The notes below the pieces were generated by a model. It saw nothing but the letters and a program-made list of their open reading frames with translations. It made no database searches and had not been told where the DNA came from. From Halobacteriales archaeon QS_5_70_17 (lineage in GTDB: Archaea; Halobacteriota; Halobacteria; Halobacteriales; Haloarculaceae): 40,480 nucleotides of DNA. Shown here in pieces: positions 18,229-25,599 of the stretch (position 1 is its first letter; each line of letters opens with the position of its first letter). The position numbers were made by a program, and so were the translations under genes. Where the stretch lies: assembly GCA_003021975.1 (NCBI GenBank), contig PXRR01000073.1, forward strand, positions 1 through 40,480. The letters run 5' to 3'.

Positions 18229-18536
18229 GTCGATTGATCGACCTCATGCGGGTGCTTCTGGGCCTCAACCTCGTGTTGCTGGTGGGGCTCGGCTACGTCT
18301 GGGGTCGTAACTACGTCCGGTTCCGGTCGAAGCACACCCTCGGACTCGCGCTGTTCGTCGGGTTCCTGCTCGGGGAGCACGTTCTGGCGCTGTACCTGTT
18401 CGTGCTCCATCCGACCGTCAGCGCGTGGATCGCCAGCCCCGAGTTCGTCCCCCGGCCGGCCCAGCTGACGATGGTCTCGCTGCGCGCCCTCGAGTTCGTC
18501 GGCCTGCTCTTTCTCGCCTGGACGGTCTGGGACTGA
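18225..18536 (+). CDS. Three-helix membrane protein, unknown function
   Basis: 103 residues with three hydrophobic helices (LMRVLLGLNLVLLVGLGYVW, LGLALFVGFLLGEHVLALYLFV, LRALEFVGLLFLAWTVW). A His-containing GEHVLALYLFVLHP helix is the only notable polar feature. It follows the winged-helix regulator on the same strand and is probably co-transcribed; a regulator/membrane-sensor pair is a reasonable guess. I do not recognise a named family. Confidence 0.72.
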   Translation: MSRLIDLMRVLLGLNLVLLVGLGYVWGRNYVRFRSKHTLGLALFVGFLLGEHVLALYLFVLHPTVSAWIASPEFVPRPAQLTMVSLRALEFVGLLFLAWTVWD

Positions 18537-18751
18537 CCGCCTGACTGCGCCTCGATTCTCGGCCGTCTACGCGAAAGCTCACGCTGAGTCCGCCCGGAAC
18601 TAACGAAAGAAAGAACACTACGAGAAAAATAAAATAACGGGAAAGGATACTGTTCGACGTATCTACGAACGAATTTGGGTGAGAGTTCGGCAAATGTTAT
18701 TCAACAAAACTGTCGTCGGTGGTAGTGTGCACGGACGTGCACGGTAACCCA
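18537..18751. other. AT-rich intergenic region before the ferritin-like gene
   Basis: The 215 bases hold an AT-rich island (about 18598-18640, with GAAAAATAAAATAAC) in GC-rich DNA, which is a candidate promoter about 115-130 bases before the start codon, and a second weak AT-rich spot (AATGTTATTCAAC) at 18693-18705. No gene is visible. Confidence 0.4.
18727..18742. promoter_or_regulatory. Perfect 7-bp palindrome directly upstream of the ferritin-like gene
   Basis: GTGCACG and its exact inverse CGTGCAC are separated by GA, and the site ends 9 bases before the ATG at 18752. Its symmetry and position fit a dimeric repressor site, or a small hairpin in the leader. The binding factor is unknown. 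Confidence 0.45.
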
Positions 18752-19456
18752 ATGAGCGAGAACGACGACACCACGGGAATTGAAGGGATCTTGGACGGCG
18801 CAAGCGAGATGATGACCGATCGCCGGAAGTTCATGTCCGGCGCGGCGAAGCTCGGCGTGGGCGGCGCGCTGGCGTCATTCGCGACCGGCGGCGCGGCCGC
18901 CCAGGAAGGAGACGGGGAGGAGGTGGCGGACGTCGACATCCTCAACTTCGCGTTGACCCTAGAGGAACTCGAGGCGACCTACTACGAGGAGGCCCTCGAG
19001 GAGTTCGACGAACTGCGCGACTTCGAGCGCCCCGGGACCGTCGGCGGCGAGGCCTTCGAGGCGCCGCCGCTGCAGTACGGCACCTACGGCTACCTCGAGC
19101 GGATCCGCGACCACGAGCGGGCCCACGCTGACGCGCTGCGCAACACGATCAACGACCTCGGTGGCGAGCCCGTTGAGGGTCTCGAGTTCCAGTTCCCCTA
19201 CGAGACGCCCGAGGAGTTCGTGAAGGTCGGCGTCACCCTCGAGAACACCGGCGTCTCGGCGTACGCCGGTGCCGCGCCCCTGATCCAGAACACCGAAGTC
19301 GCGAAAGCGGCGCTGGCGATCCACAGCGTCGAGGCGCGCCACGCGGCGTACCTCGGCGTGCTCGACCAGCGGCTCCCGTACCCCAACGGCGCCTTCGACC
19401 CGGCGCGCACGATGGAGGAAGTCGTCTCCATCGCGAGCCAGTTCATCGTCGAGTAA
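18752..19456 (+). CDS. Tat-exported ferritin-like domain protein
   Basis: 234 residues from the ATG at 18752; an upstream GTG frame at 18719 crosses the palindrome and is less likely. Residues 25-55 carry a Tat signal with an unusually long n-region (TDRRKFMSGAAKLGVGGALASFATGGAAAQ). The mature part is a four-helix ferritin-like domain: NFALTLEELEATYYEEALEEF, YLERIRDHERAHADALRNTI with the Glu/His pair of a diiron site, and LAIHSVEARHAAYLGVLDQRLPYP with the second ExxH. Such secreted Ferritin_2/DUF4439-type proteins are common in haloarchaea; a role in metal or oxidant handling outside the membrane is inferred. Confidence 0.88.
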   Translation: MSENDDTTGIEGILDGASEMMTDRRKFMSGAAKLGVGGALASFATGGAAAQEGDGEEVADVDILNFALTLEELEATYYEEALEEFDELRDFERPGTVGGEAFEAPPLQYGTYGYLERIRDHERAHADALRNTINDLGGEPVEGLEFQFPYETPEEFVKVGVTLENTGVSAYAGAAPLIQNTEVAKAALAIHSVEARHAAYLGVLDQRLPYPNGAFDPARTMEEVVSIASQFIVE

Positions 19457-19492
19457 CCGGTCCGGCTCCGATCGGACGGTAGGGCGGCGGCG

Positions 19493-19720
19493 CTACGCGC
19501 GGCCGACGCCGCCGCGGCCGAACCGCGTGGCGGCCCGCTCGTAGGACTGGGCTGCGACCACCAGTCCGAGAGCGGCCGTCCAGAGGACTGCGGCGACGCG
19601 CGGTCCCCAGGTACCGGCGACCAGCCCTCCGAACCCGACGAGTTCGATGACGACCGCCGCGAACGCGAGCGCCGAGACGAGCGATTCCATTCCGTGCGGA
19701 CGCTCGACGTCCGCACGCAT
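19493..19720 (-). CDS. Small two-helix membrane protein, unknown function
   Basis: 75 residues from the ATG at 19720, or 65 from the ATG at 19690. Two hydrophobic helices (SLVSALAFAAVVIELVGFGGLV and RVAAVLWTAALGLVVAA) and a basic, Gly/Arg-rich tail. It converges on the ferritin-like gene with 36 bases between stops. No recognisable family. Confidence 0.55.
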   Translation of the reverse strand: MRADVERPHGMESLVSALAFAAVVIELVGFGGLVAGTWGPRVAAVLWTAALGLVVAAQSYERAATRFGRGGVGRA

Positions 19721-19792
19721 AGTTAGTAGCGAGCGAACCGACGGGGAACAGGCGCTAACGATCTGTTAACCGCGGCGAGAACTACGGTCGCC

Positions 19793-19958
19793 GGTAAGGA
19801 CGCAACCGACGGCCGGCCCGACAAGCCGGCCGTCCGGTGCGACCAGTCACAGGTGGGTTCTCCCGGCATTCGCCGGGGATGGCTCCCGATGCGTTGCTCC
19901 CTCGGAAGCCATCCGGATAAACGACCACGACCCTAATAGCTGTACCGTCCGTCGTTTT
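19793..19958 (+). ncRNA. Candidate structured RNA with three hairpins and a poly-T end
   Basis: In a gene-free stretch I see, in order on the plus strand: a TATA-like CTGTTAACC (19764-19772); a 10-bp perfect stem GACGGCCGGC/GCCGGCCGTC with a 7-base loop (about 19808-19834); a 6-bp stem CCCGGC-ATTC-GCCGGG (about 19862-19877); an 8-bp stem GGATGGCT/AGCCATCC (about 19877-19914) enclosing a further CCGA/TCGG; then TTTTT (19954-19958), a usual archaeal stop signal. No credible reading frame crosses it. It does not match RNase P, 5S or a tRNA as far as I can judge; the third hairpin faintly recalls SRP-like GGGAGCAACG on the minus strand. Ends are estimates. Confidence 0.4.
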
Positions 19959-20006
19959 TCGTGACCGACGCGAGTTCGTGACCGAGGTGGCACACGCAGG
20001 GTCGGT

Positions 20007-20195
20007 TCACCCCCCGTGTTCGGACCACTCCGATCGGCACCCGGGGCTACAGAAGTGAGTCGTCTCCACTGCGCCGTCCTCGATCCGGGTGATCACTCGG
20101 TGACCCGCTCCGTGCACTGGATCGTCACAGACGGCACACCGGGGGGCGTCCTCCTCGTCTACGTCCTCGTTGATGTCCGATGTCGGATCGACCAT
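20007..20195 (-). CDS. Small zinc-finger (TRASH-like) protein
   Basis: 62 residues from the ATG at 20195; the frame is open further up to 20282 but that extension is basic and unlike a haloarchaeal protein. After an acidic N terminus (TSDINEDVDEEDAPR) comes CAVCDDPV, then HFCSPGC about 30 residues later: a four-Cys (plus His) zinc site of the kind seen in haloarchaeal DUF7576-like and TRASH-type small proteins. A role in nucleic-acid or protein binding is likely, but the partner is unknown. Confidence 0.68.
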   Translation of the reverse strand: MVDPTSDINEDVDEEDAPRCAVCDDPVHGAGHRVITRIEDGAVETTHFCSPGCRSEWSEHGG

Positions 20196-20350
20196 CAGCG
20201 ACCAGTCAGTACGGAGGATCGGTTCGGCACGGCGACGCGTGTGAGCGTGACAGCCATCGCTCGGACATGGGAGCGGTATCACTTAGTCTCCGCGTCGGCG
20301 CGCGTTGTTGCCCGTTCTCGGTGGGATCGCCCGCCGCGAGGGACGGCACG

Positions 20351-21532
20351 CTACCGGTCGCGAGTCACCGACTCGCCGGGGTCCGTCGTCGCGCCCGGCG
20401 AGAGCACGACCCCCGGGGTCAGCGAGGTGTTGACGCCCGTCTTCGCGCCGTCGCCGGCGACGACGCCGTACTTCCGGCGATCCGTCGAGACCCGGTCGCC
20501 CTTCACGGTCTGTTTGACCGCCGCGTCGTCGTGGCGGAGGTTGGCCACCTGGGTTCCGGCCCCGAGGTTCACGCCCGGACCGAGGAGGCTGTCCCCGACG
20601 TAAGAGAGGTGCGGGGCGTTCGCGCCGTCCATGAGCACGCTGTTTTTCACCTCGACGCCGTGGCCGACGTGGCAGTCCTCGCCGATCAGCGTCGCGCCCC
20701 GGACGTAGGCGTTGGGTCCGATCTCGGCGCCCGCCCGGATCAGCGCCGGCCCCTCGACGACGACGCCGGGGCCGACTGTGGCGCCGTCCTCGACGACGAC
20801 CGTGCCGCGGAGTTCGGCGTCGCCGCGGACCTCGCCGTCGACGCGCCCCTCGAGATTCGAGAGCTTCCACTCGTTGGCCTCCAGGAGTTCCCAGGGGCGG
20901 CCGACCCCGAGCCAGCGGTCGACGGTCACGGTCCGGACCTCCCGCTCCTCGATCACTCGGGCGAGTACGTCCGTGATCTCGTGCTCGCCGCGCTCGGACA
21001 TCGGGACGTCGAGCCAGTCGCGGGCAGCCGCCGGGAAGACGTACGCGCCGGCGTTGACCAGATCGGAGTCGGGGTCGTCGGGCTTCTCGACGATGTCTAC
21101 GACGGCGCCGTCCTCGATGGCGAGCACGCCGTAGTTCGTCGGATCGTCGGCGCGGTAGGCAGCGACGGCGGGGTCGCCCGCGAACAGCGCCTCGATGGTC
21201 CCCTCGCCGTAGAGGTCGTCCCCGTTGAGGACCGCGAACGGACCGTCGAGGTGCTCGCGCGCACAGGCGACGGCGTGGGCGGTGCCGAGCTGTTCCTCCT
21301 GGACGGCGTAGTTCACGGGCACGCCCCCGTAGCTGTCCCCGAAGTACTCGCGGATGGCTTCGCCCTCGTAGCCGATGACGAAGACGAGTTCGTCGGCGCC
21401 CGCCTCGACGGCGGCGTCGGCGGTGTGTGCGACGATCGGTCGGTCGGCGACGGGCAGCATCGGTTTCGGCGTCGAGTGGGTGAGGGGCCGCATCCGGGTT
21501 CCCTCCCCCCCGGCGAGCACGACAGCTTGCAT
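20351..21532 (-). CDS. glmU: Bifunctional sugar-1-phosphate nucleotidylyltransferase/acetyltransferase (GlmU type)
   Basis: 393 residues. Residues 1-225 are a nucleotidyltransferase (MQAVVLAGGEGTRMRPLTHSTPKPMLPV, VLNGDDLYG, DIVEKPDDPDSDLVNAGAYVF, EHEITDVL). Residues 235-385 form a left-handed beta-helix with repeated hexapeptides (VVVEDGATVGPGVVVEGPALIRAGAEIGPNAYVRG ending in GLLGP/VNLGAGTQVANLRHDD). Archaeal enzymes of this build make UDP-GlcNAc, or dTDP-type sugars, for glycoprotein and exopolysaccharide synthesis. The archaeal order and length fit. A TATA-like box (plus-strand 21605-21612) leaves a leader of about 45-50 bases. Confidence 0.88.
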   Translation of the reverse strand: MQAVVLAGGEGTRMRPLTHSTPKPMLPVADRPIVAHTADAAVEAGADELVFVIGYEGEAIREYFGDSYGGVPVNYAVQEEQLGTAHAVACAREHLDGPFAVLNGDDLYGEGTIEALFAGDPAVAAYRADDPTNYGVLAIEDGAVVDIVEKPDDPDSDLVNAGAYVFPAAARDWLDVPMSERGEHEITDVLARVIEEREVRTVTVDRWLGVGRPWELLEANEWKLSNLEGRVDGEVRGDAELRGTVVVEDGATVGPGVVVEGPALIRAGAEIGPNAYVRGATLIGEDCHVGHGVEVKNSVLMDGANAPHLSYVGDSLLGPGVNLGAGTQVANLRHDDAAVKQTVKGDRVSTDRRKYGVVAGDGAKTGVNTSLTPGVVLSPGATTDPGESVTRDR

Positions 21533-21630
21533 ACGCGGACTGCACGTGCGGGGCGGATATGCCTACTGGCTCGTCACGGCCCGCTCCGCGACCGACCGAC
21601 GACAGATTTATCCGGCAGTGACGAGCCGAG

Positions 21631-21654
21631 CGGACGACCGGGGCCGGTCGTCCG
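21631..21654 (-). terminator. Strong hairpin after the tRNA-like element
   Basis: CGGACGACCG and CGGTCGTCCG form a perfect 10-bp stem around a 4-base loop, 16 bases beyond the 3' end of the tRNA-like element and before the glmU promoter. It could end the upstream RNA. No poly-T follows directly, so the terminator role is an inference. Confidence 0.4.
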
Positions 21655-21669
21655 GCAAGGACGTGGAGC

Positions 21670-21761
21670 GGAAGGGGCGGGAATCGAACCACGCGAAGCC
21701 CAGGGACCCGTCGGTTCACATATGACTACCGACGGACGACTTCTACCGCGCGGACCCTTCC
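21670..21761 (-). ncRNA. tRNA-like element of unclear identity (aberrant or decayed tRNA)
   Basis: The ends GGAAGGG and CCCTTCC form a perfect 7-bp acceptor stem over 92 bases with G as the next base. Near the 3' end, GTGG-TTCGATT-CCCGC resembles a T arm with a normal TTCGATT loop, but the 5' strand is one G short (GTGGG would pair with CCCGC). A central 8-bp stem CCGTCGGT/ACCGACGG encloses a 12-base loop with CATATG, too large for a standard anticodon loop, and the D arm is not clear. A TATA-like box lies about 30 bases upstream. It fits no haloarchaeal tRNA that I know. It may be a damaged tRNA, a tRNA-derived remnant, or another RNA. Confidence 0.35.
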
Positions 21762-21887
21762 GGAAATCCTGTTCACAGGCCGGCGACAAATAAACTAGTG
21801 AACGTTGCATGAGTTCCGCAGGCGAAACGGTTAACAGACAGATCAGTTACGTCAGGTTAGCCAGAACGGGACCGGCGACGCGTCCCG

Positions 21888-23750
21888 TCAGTAGCTACGG
21901 ACCTTGGGTTCGTAGGTCTTCTCCTCGCCTTCCAAGATGACCGGCTTGTAGTACAGCTCCGGACGGCCGCCGTTCCACTGGACTATGGTGTGTTTGATCC
22001 ACTCGTCGTCCTTGCGCTCCTGGTGTTCCTTGCGCCAGTGGGCGCCCCGGAACTCGGTGCGCGCGAGCGCACCCATCGTGAGCGCCTCGGCGAGGTCGAT
22101 GAGGTTGCGCGTCTCGATGGTCTGGATGATGTCGGTGTTGTAGGTGCGCGAGGGGTCGCTGACGGCGACGTCGCGGTAGCGCTCCCGGCACTCGTGGATG
22201 TCCTCCAGTGCCTGCTTGAGGCCCTCTTCCTGGCGGAAGACGTTGACGTGGTCCGTCATCGACTTCTGGAGGTCGCCCCGGATCTCGGCGTGGTTGACGC
22301 CCTCCCGCTCCATCAGCCGCTCGACGCGTGCGCGCTCGCGCTCGACGGCCCGCTCGACGACCTCGCCGGCGGGGGCGTCGAGCAGCGCGCCGCCGTCGGC
22401 CGCCCTCGACCCGCCGTCGGCGACGACGTCCTCGCCGGTCGCGCCGACCTCGCCCGGGGTGACCGGCGTGTCGATGGATCCGTCCTCGCTCTTGGCGGAG
22501 GGGCCCGTCTCGATCCGGGCCTCCGCGCGGTCGCGGCGGGCGGCGTGACGGCCGGCCCGCGCGCCGAAGACGATCAGCTCCGGGAGGGCGTTGCCGCCAA
22601 GCCGGTTGGCGCCGTGGACAGAGACGCAGGCGCACTCCCCGGCGGCGTAGAGGCCGTCGATGCAGGTTGCGCCGTTCTCGTCGGTCTCGATCCCGCCCAT
22701 CTCGTAGTGCTGGCCGGGCTTGACGCGCATCGGCTCCTCGAGGGGATCGACCCCTTCGAAGTCCTTCGAGAGGTGGATGATGTTCTCCAGCCGGTCGGTG
22801 ATGCGCTCCTCGCCGAGATGGCGCATGTCGAGCAGGACGTGGTCGTCCTCGAAGCCCCGCCCCTCGTTGATCTCAGTGAGTTCCGCGCGCGCGACCACGT
22901 CGCGGCTGGCGAGTTCGCCGACGTTGTTGGCGTACCCGCGCTCGAACATGAACCGCTCGCCCTCGGTGTTGTAGAGGATGCCGCCCTCGCCGCGGACTCC
23001 CTCGGTGATCAGCACGCCCGTCGAGGGGAGCGTCGTCGGGTGGAACTGGACGAACTCCATGTCCTCGAGGGGGGCCCCGGCGCGGTAGGCCATCGCCGCC
23101 CCGTCGCCCGTGTTGGCGACGGCGTTGGTCGTGTGGTCGTACATCTGGCCCGTCCCGCCGGTCGCGATGACGACGCCGTCGTTCGCGGTGAACCCGTTGA
23201 CGTCGCCGGTCTTGATGTCGTAGGCCACGCAGCCGTAACACTGCCGGTCCTCGGGGTCGTCGTGGTCGGTCACCGCGAGGTTCATCACGTAGTGCTCGTC
23301 GTACACCCGGATGCCCCGCTTGATGACCTGCTGGTACATCGTGTGCAGCAGGTGGTGGCCGGTTTCGGCGCCCGCGTAGGTCGTCCGCGGGAACGAGAGG
23401 CCGCCGAACGGCCGCTGGCTCACCCGGCCGTCGTCGTCCCGGGAGAACGCCATCCCCCAGTGTTCGAGCTGCATGGTCTCGCGGGGGCTGTCCTGACAGA
23501 GGGTCTCGATCGCGGGGGCGTCACCGAGGTAGTCCGACCCCTTCATCGTGTCGTAGGCGTGGTCCTCCCAGGAGTCGCCCTCCCGGAGCGCGGCGTTGAT
23601 GCCGCCCTCGGCCGCGCCCGTGTGCGAGCGGACCGGATGGAGCTTCGAGACCAGGGCGACGTCCGCCCCCTCTTCCTGTGCTGCGATCGCCGCACGGAGT
23701 CCTGCGCCCCCTGCGCCGACCACGATGACGTCGTGTTCGTGAATGGCCAT
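21888..23750 (-). CDS. sdhA: Succinate dehydrogenase flavoprotein subunit
   Basis: 620 residues. FAD-binding N terminus (MAIHEHDVIVVGAGGAGLRAAIAAQEEGADVALVSKLHPVRSHTGAAEGGINAAL; the His in RSHTGAAEGG is the usual covalent FAD site), ATGGTGQMYDHTTNA, QFHPTTLPSTGVLITEGVRGEGG, then GGIETDENGATCIDGLYAAGECACVSVHGANRLGGNALPEL and a C-terminal helical domain. It oxidises succinate to fumarate. An acidic insert (about 410-460, SEDGSIDTPVTPGEVGATGEDV) looks like a haloarchaeal addition. Last gene of the sdhCDBA operon, 42 bases after sdhB. Confidence 0.95.
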   Translation of the reverse strand: MAIHEHDVIVVGAGGAGLRAAIAAQEEGADVALVSKLHPVRSHTGAAEGGINAALREGDSWEDHAYDTMKGSDYLGDAPAIETLCQDSPRETMQLEHWGMAFSRDDDGRVSQRPFGGLSFPRTTYAGAETGHHLLHTMYQQVIKRGIRVYDEHYVMNLAVTDHDDPEDRQCYGCVAYDIKTGDVNGFTANDGVVIATGGTGQMYDHTTNAVANTGDGAAMAYRAGAPLEDMEFVQFHPTTLPSTGVLITEGVRGEGGILYNTEGERFMFERGYANNVGELASRDVVARAELTEINEGRGFEDDHVLLDMRHLGEERITDRLENIIHLSKDFEGVDPLEEPMRVKPGQHYEMGGIETDENGATCIDGLYAAGECACVSVHGANRLGGNALPELIVFGARAGRHAARRDRAEARIETGPSAKSEDGSIDTPVTPGEVGATGEDVVADGGSRAADGGALLDAPAGEVVERAVERERARVERLMEREGVNHAEIRGDLQKSMTDHVNVFRQEEGLKQALEDIHECRERYRDVAVSDPSRTYNTDIIQTIETRNLIDLAEALTMGALARTEFRGAHWRKEHQERKDDEWIKHTIVQWNGGRPELYYKPVILEGEEKTYEPKVRSY

Positions 23751-23792
23751 AGTTGGGTACTGTGAGTCGCGGTCGCTATTGAGTGGTTCGTG

Positions 23793-24689
23793 CTACCAGA
23801 ACTTGAGGTTGTTCTTCACCGCTTCCCGTTTGAGCTCCTGAATGTGCTCCGTCAGCGGGATGTCCTTCGGGCAGACCTCGGTACAGGAGAACTGCGTCTG
23901 GCACCGCCAGACGCCCTGCTCCTGTTCGAGGATCTCCAGGCGCTCCTGTTTCACGGCCTCGCCCTCGCGCTCGTCCATCGCGAACTGGTAGGCCTTGTTG
24001 ATCGCCGCCGGGCCGAGGTAGTCGTTGTTGCCCGCCGCGATGTTACACGAGGACATGCACGCGCCACACCAGATACAGCGCGTCGACATCTTGATCTTCT
24101 CCCGGTTCTCGCGCGACTGGCGCTGTTCTTCCAGTTCGCCGGGAACGTCGTCGCCCTGGAAGTACGGTTCGACGGCGTCCATCTGGTCGTAGAAGTGCTG
24201 CATGTCCACGACGAGGTCCTTCACGACCTCCTGGTGGGGGAGCGGTTCGACTCGAACCGGGTTCGAGAGGTCGCTCAACTGGGTCTTGCAGCCGAGTCGC
24301 TGGCTCCCGTTGATGAAGAAGGCGTCGGACCCGCAGATCGCCTGCCGGCAGGAGTGCCTGAACGTGAGACTGGAGTCGTAGTGATCGCGCGCGTAGATCA
24401 GCGCGTCGAGGACGGTCATCCCCTTCCGGTAGGGGACGGTGAACTCGTCGAAACGGGGCTCCTCCTTGCCCTCGACTTCGGGGTCGTAGCGGAAGACCTT
24501 CAGCGTCCGCGTGTCGCCCTCGATCCCGGCGCGCTCCCGTTCGCGCTCGGTCTCGCGGTCCGCGGCGCGCCGGCGCTTCTCGTCCATGCGCCGCTGCCGG
24601 GCGGGGGCCGTCTCGGCGCCCGCTTCGGTTTCGGTCTCGGGTTCGCTCTCGGTCGATTCCTCCTCTCGTTCGGTGATTTGCGTGCTCAT
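23793..24689 (-). CDS. sdhB: Succinate dehydrogenase iron-sulfur subunit
   Basis: 298 residues from the ATG at 24689. The first 55 residues are a Glu/Arg-rich, disordered extension absent from bacterial SdhB. The ferredoxin-like domain has CRQAICGSDAFFINGSQRLGC for [2Fe-2S], with Asp at the third ligand position as in E. coli SdhB, followed by CIWCGACMSSC for [4Fe-4S] and CQTQFSCTEVCPKD for [3Fe-4S]. It carries electrons from SdhA to quinone at the membrane anchor. It overlaps no neighbour but sits 2 bases after sdhD. Confidence 0.95.
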   Translation of the reverse strand: MSTQITEREEESTESEPETETEAGAETAPARQRRMDEKRRRAADRETERERERAGIEGDTRTLKVFRYDPEVEGKEEPRFDEFTVPYRKGMTVLDALIYARDHYDSSLTFRHSCRQAICGSDAFFINGSQRLGCKTQLSDLSNPVRVEPLPHQEVVKDLVVDMQHFYDQMDAVEPYFQGDDVPGELEEQRQSRENREKIKMSTRCIWCGACMSSCNIAAGNNDYLGPAAINKAYQFAMDEREGEAVKQERLEILEQEQGVWRCQTQFSCTEVCPKDIPLTEHIQELKREAVKNNLKFW

Positions 24690-24691
24690 TG

Positions 24692-25063
24692 TTACGCGAT
24701 AGTGACGCCGGCCATAGCCATCGCGACGCGGATCCCCTGGATCACGAGCGCGAGGCCGACGATGGCTAGGCCGTACTTGACGACTGTGCGTGCCGTCCCG
24801 TCGAGGCCCTGGTTGAGCAGGGCGTTGTAGACGCCGTTGACGCCGTGGAAGGTCCCGGTCGCGAGGAACAGCACCATGGTCGCGAAGTACCCGGGCTGTT
24901 GCATCCGGGCGGTGGTCCCCGCGAAGGTGATCTCGGCGGCGTGGTTGACGAAGTGCAACAGCATGAAGTGGAAGGCGAGGATCCCGATCAGGAACACCGC
25001 CGTCAGCCGCTGGAGTAGCCACAGCGAGCCGTTCCCGCGGAACGAGGAGTACCGCTCGGCCAT
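24692..25063 (-). CDS. sdhD: Succinate dehydrogenase membrane anchor subunit
   Basis: 123 residues with three hydrophobic helices (LLQRLTAVFLIGILAFHFMLLHFV, GYFATMVLFLATGTFHGVNGVY, VVKYGLAIVGLALVIQGIRVAM). His residues in LAFHFMLLHFVNHA and GTFHGVNG are candidates for haem b or quinone contacts. With SdhC it anchors SdhAB to the membrane and binds quinone. One base separates the sdhC stop from its ATG, so translation is coupled. Confidence 0.88.
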   Translation of the reverse strand: MAERYSSFRGNGSLWLLQRLTAVFLIGILAFHFMLLHFVNHAAEITFAGTTARMQQPGYFATMVLFLATGTFHGVNGVYNALLNQGLDGTARTVVKYGLAIVGLALVIQGIRVAMAMAGVTIA

Positions 25064-25064
25064 C

Positions 25065-25481
25065 TCAGATCGCCCCCGTGAGGAACGTCGGGATCGACGC
25101 CACCACGATCGCTCCGGTGAGGATCACCGAGGCGTAGAAGCTCTTGTCCTGCGAGTCCAGGCCCACCCCGAGGTCGACGAACAGCAAGCGCACGCCGTTG
25201 AGGATGTGGAAGACGGCGACCGCCAGCAGGCCGATCTCGAGGAAGCGCACGACCAGCAGCGACTCGAGGCCCTGGAGGGTCGTGGTGTAGATGTCGCCGC
25301 CGGCCGCCGCGCCCCCCTCCGCGGCCGGGATAGCGGTGCTCAGTACCGCGATGTGGGTGAACAGGTAGCCGACGAGGACCCAGCCGGTGAACTTGTGGAA
25401 CACCCAGGCCCACATGCCGGCGGAGAACTCTCGCCACCGGCCGAAGTCCTCGACTGCGCCCCTGTCGTACGATTGGCTCAT
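25065..25481 (-). CDS. sdhC: Succinate dehydrogenase cytochrome b556 subunit
   Basis: 138 residues with three membrane helices. [26 protein letters not shown] contains the conserved HKFTG (helix I) and a likely haem-ligand His, and [16 protein letters not shown] resembles the H-x-x-x-G-x-R signature of SdhC. First gene of sdhCDBA. An insert after helix I is Gly/Ala-rich ([11 protein letters not shown]). The minus-strand ACTATACC (25506-25513), 25-32 bases upstream, is a plausible TATA box for the whole operon. Confidence 0.9.
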   Translation of the reverse strand: MSQSYDRGAVEDFGRWREFSAGMWAWVFHKFTGWVLVGYLFTHIAVLSTAIPAAEGGAAAGGDIYTTTLQGLESLLVVRFLEIGLLAVAVFHILNGVRLLFVDLGVGLDSQDKSFYASVILTGAIVVASIPTFLTGAI

Positions 25482-25505
25482 GTAGGTGAATGACAGGCGA
25501 CGCCC

Positions 25506-25513
25506 CGGTATAG
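25506..25513 (-). promoter_or_regulatory. TATA-like box of sdhCDBA
   Basis: ACTATACC on the minus strand lies 25-32 bases before the sdhC ATG (25481), consistent with a leaderless operon transcript. Confidence 0.5.
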
Positions 25514-25599
25514 TAGTTGGTGAATTACTCCTGTTAATGCCGCGAACGGGGGCCGTCTGCCCGCCGCCGTGTCGGGATCGTCGGCCCGCGCCCGGCCCG

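Larger units (their letters stand above)
21533..21887. other. 355-base gene-free region between glmU and sdhA
   Basis: On the minus strand, from high to low coordinate, it holds a TATA-like GTTTATTTG (21788-21796), the tRNA-like element (21761-21670), a perfect 10-bp hairpin with a GGGC loop (21631-21654), the glmU TATA-like box (21605-21612) and the glmU leader. No protein gene is credible in any frame. Confidence 0.6.

Noticed and set aside
19861-19914. Part of SRP RNA (minus-strand GGGAGCAACG)
   Set aside because: The short likeness is not backed by the expected SRP helix 5/8 arrangement or length.
20180-21793. 537-codon plus-strand frame across glmU
   Set aside because: Shadow frame; glmU on the minus strand has clear nucleotidyltransferase and hexapeptide-repeat motifs.
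21990-23765. 591-codon frame opposite sdhA
   Set aside because: Antisense shadow of sdhA, which has all expected flavoprotein motifs.
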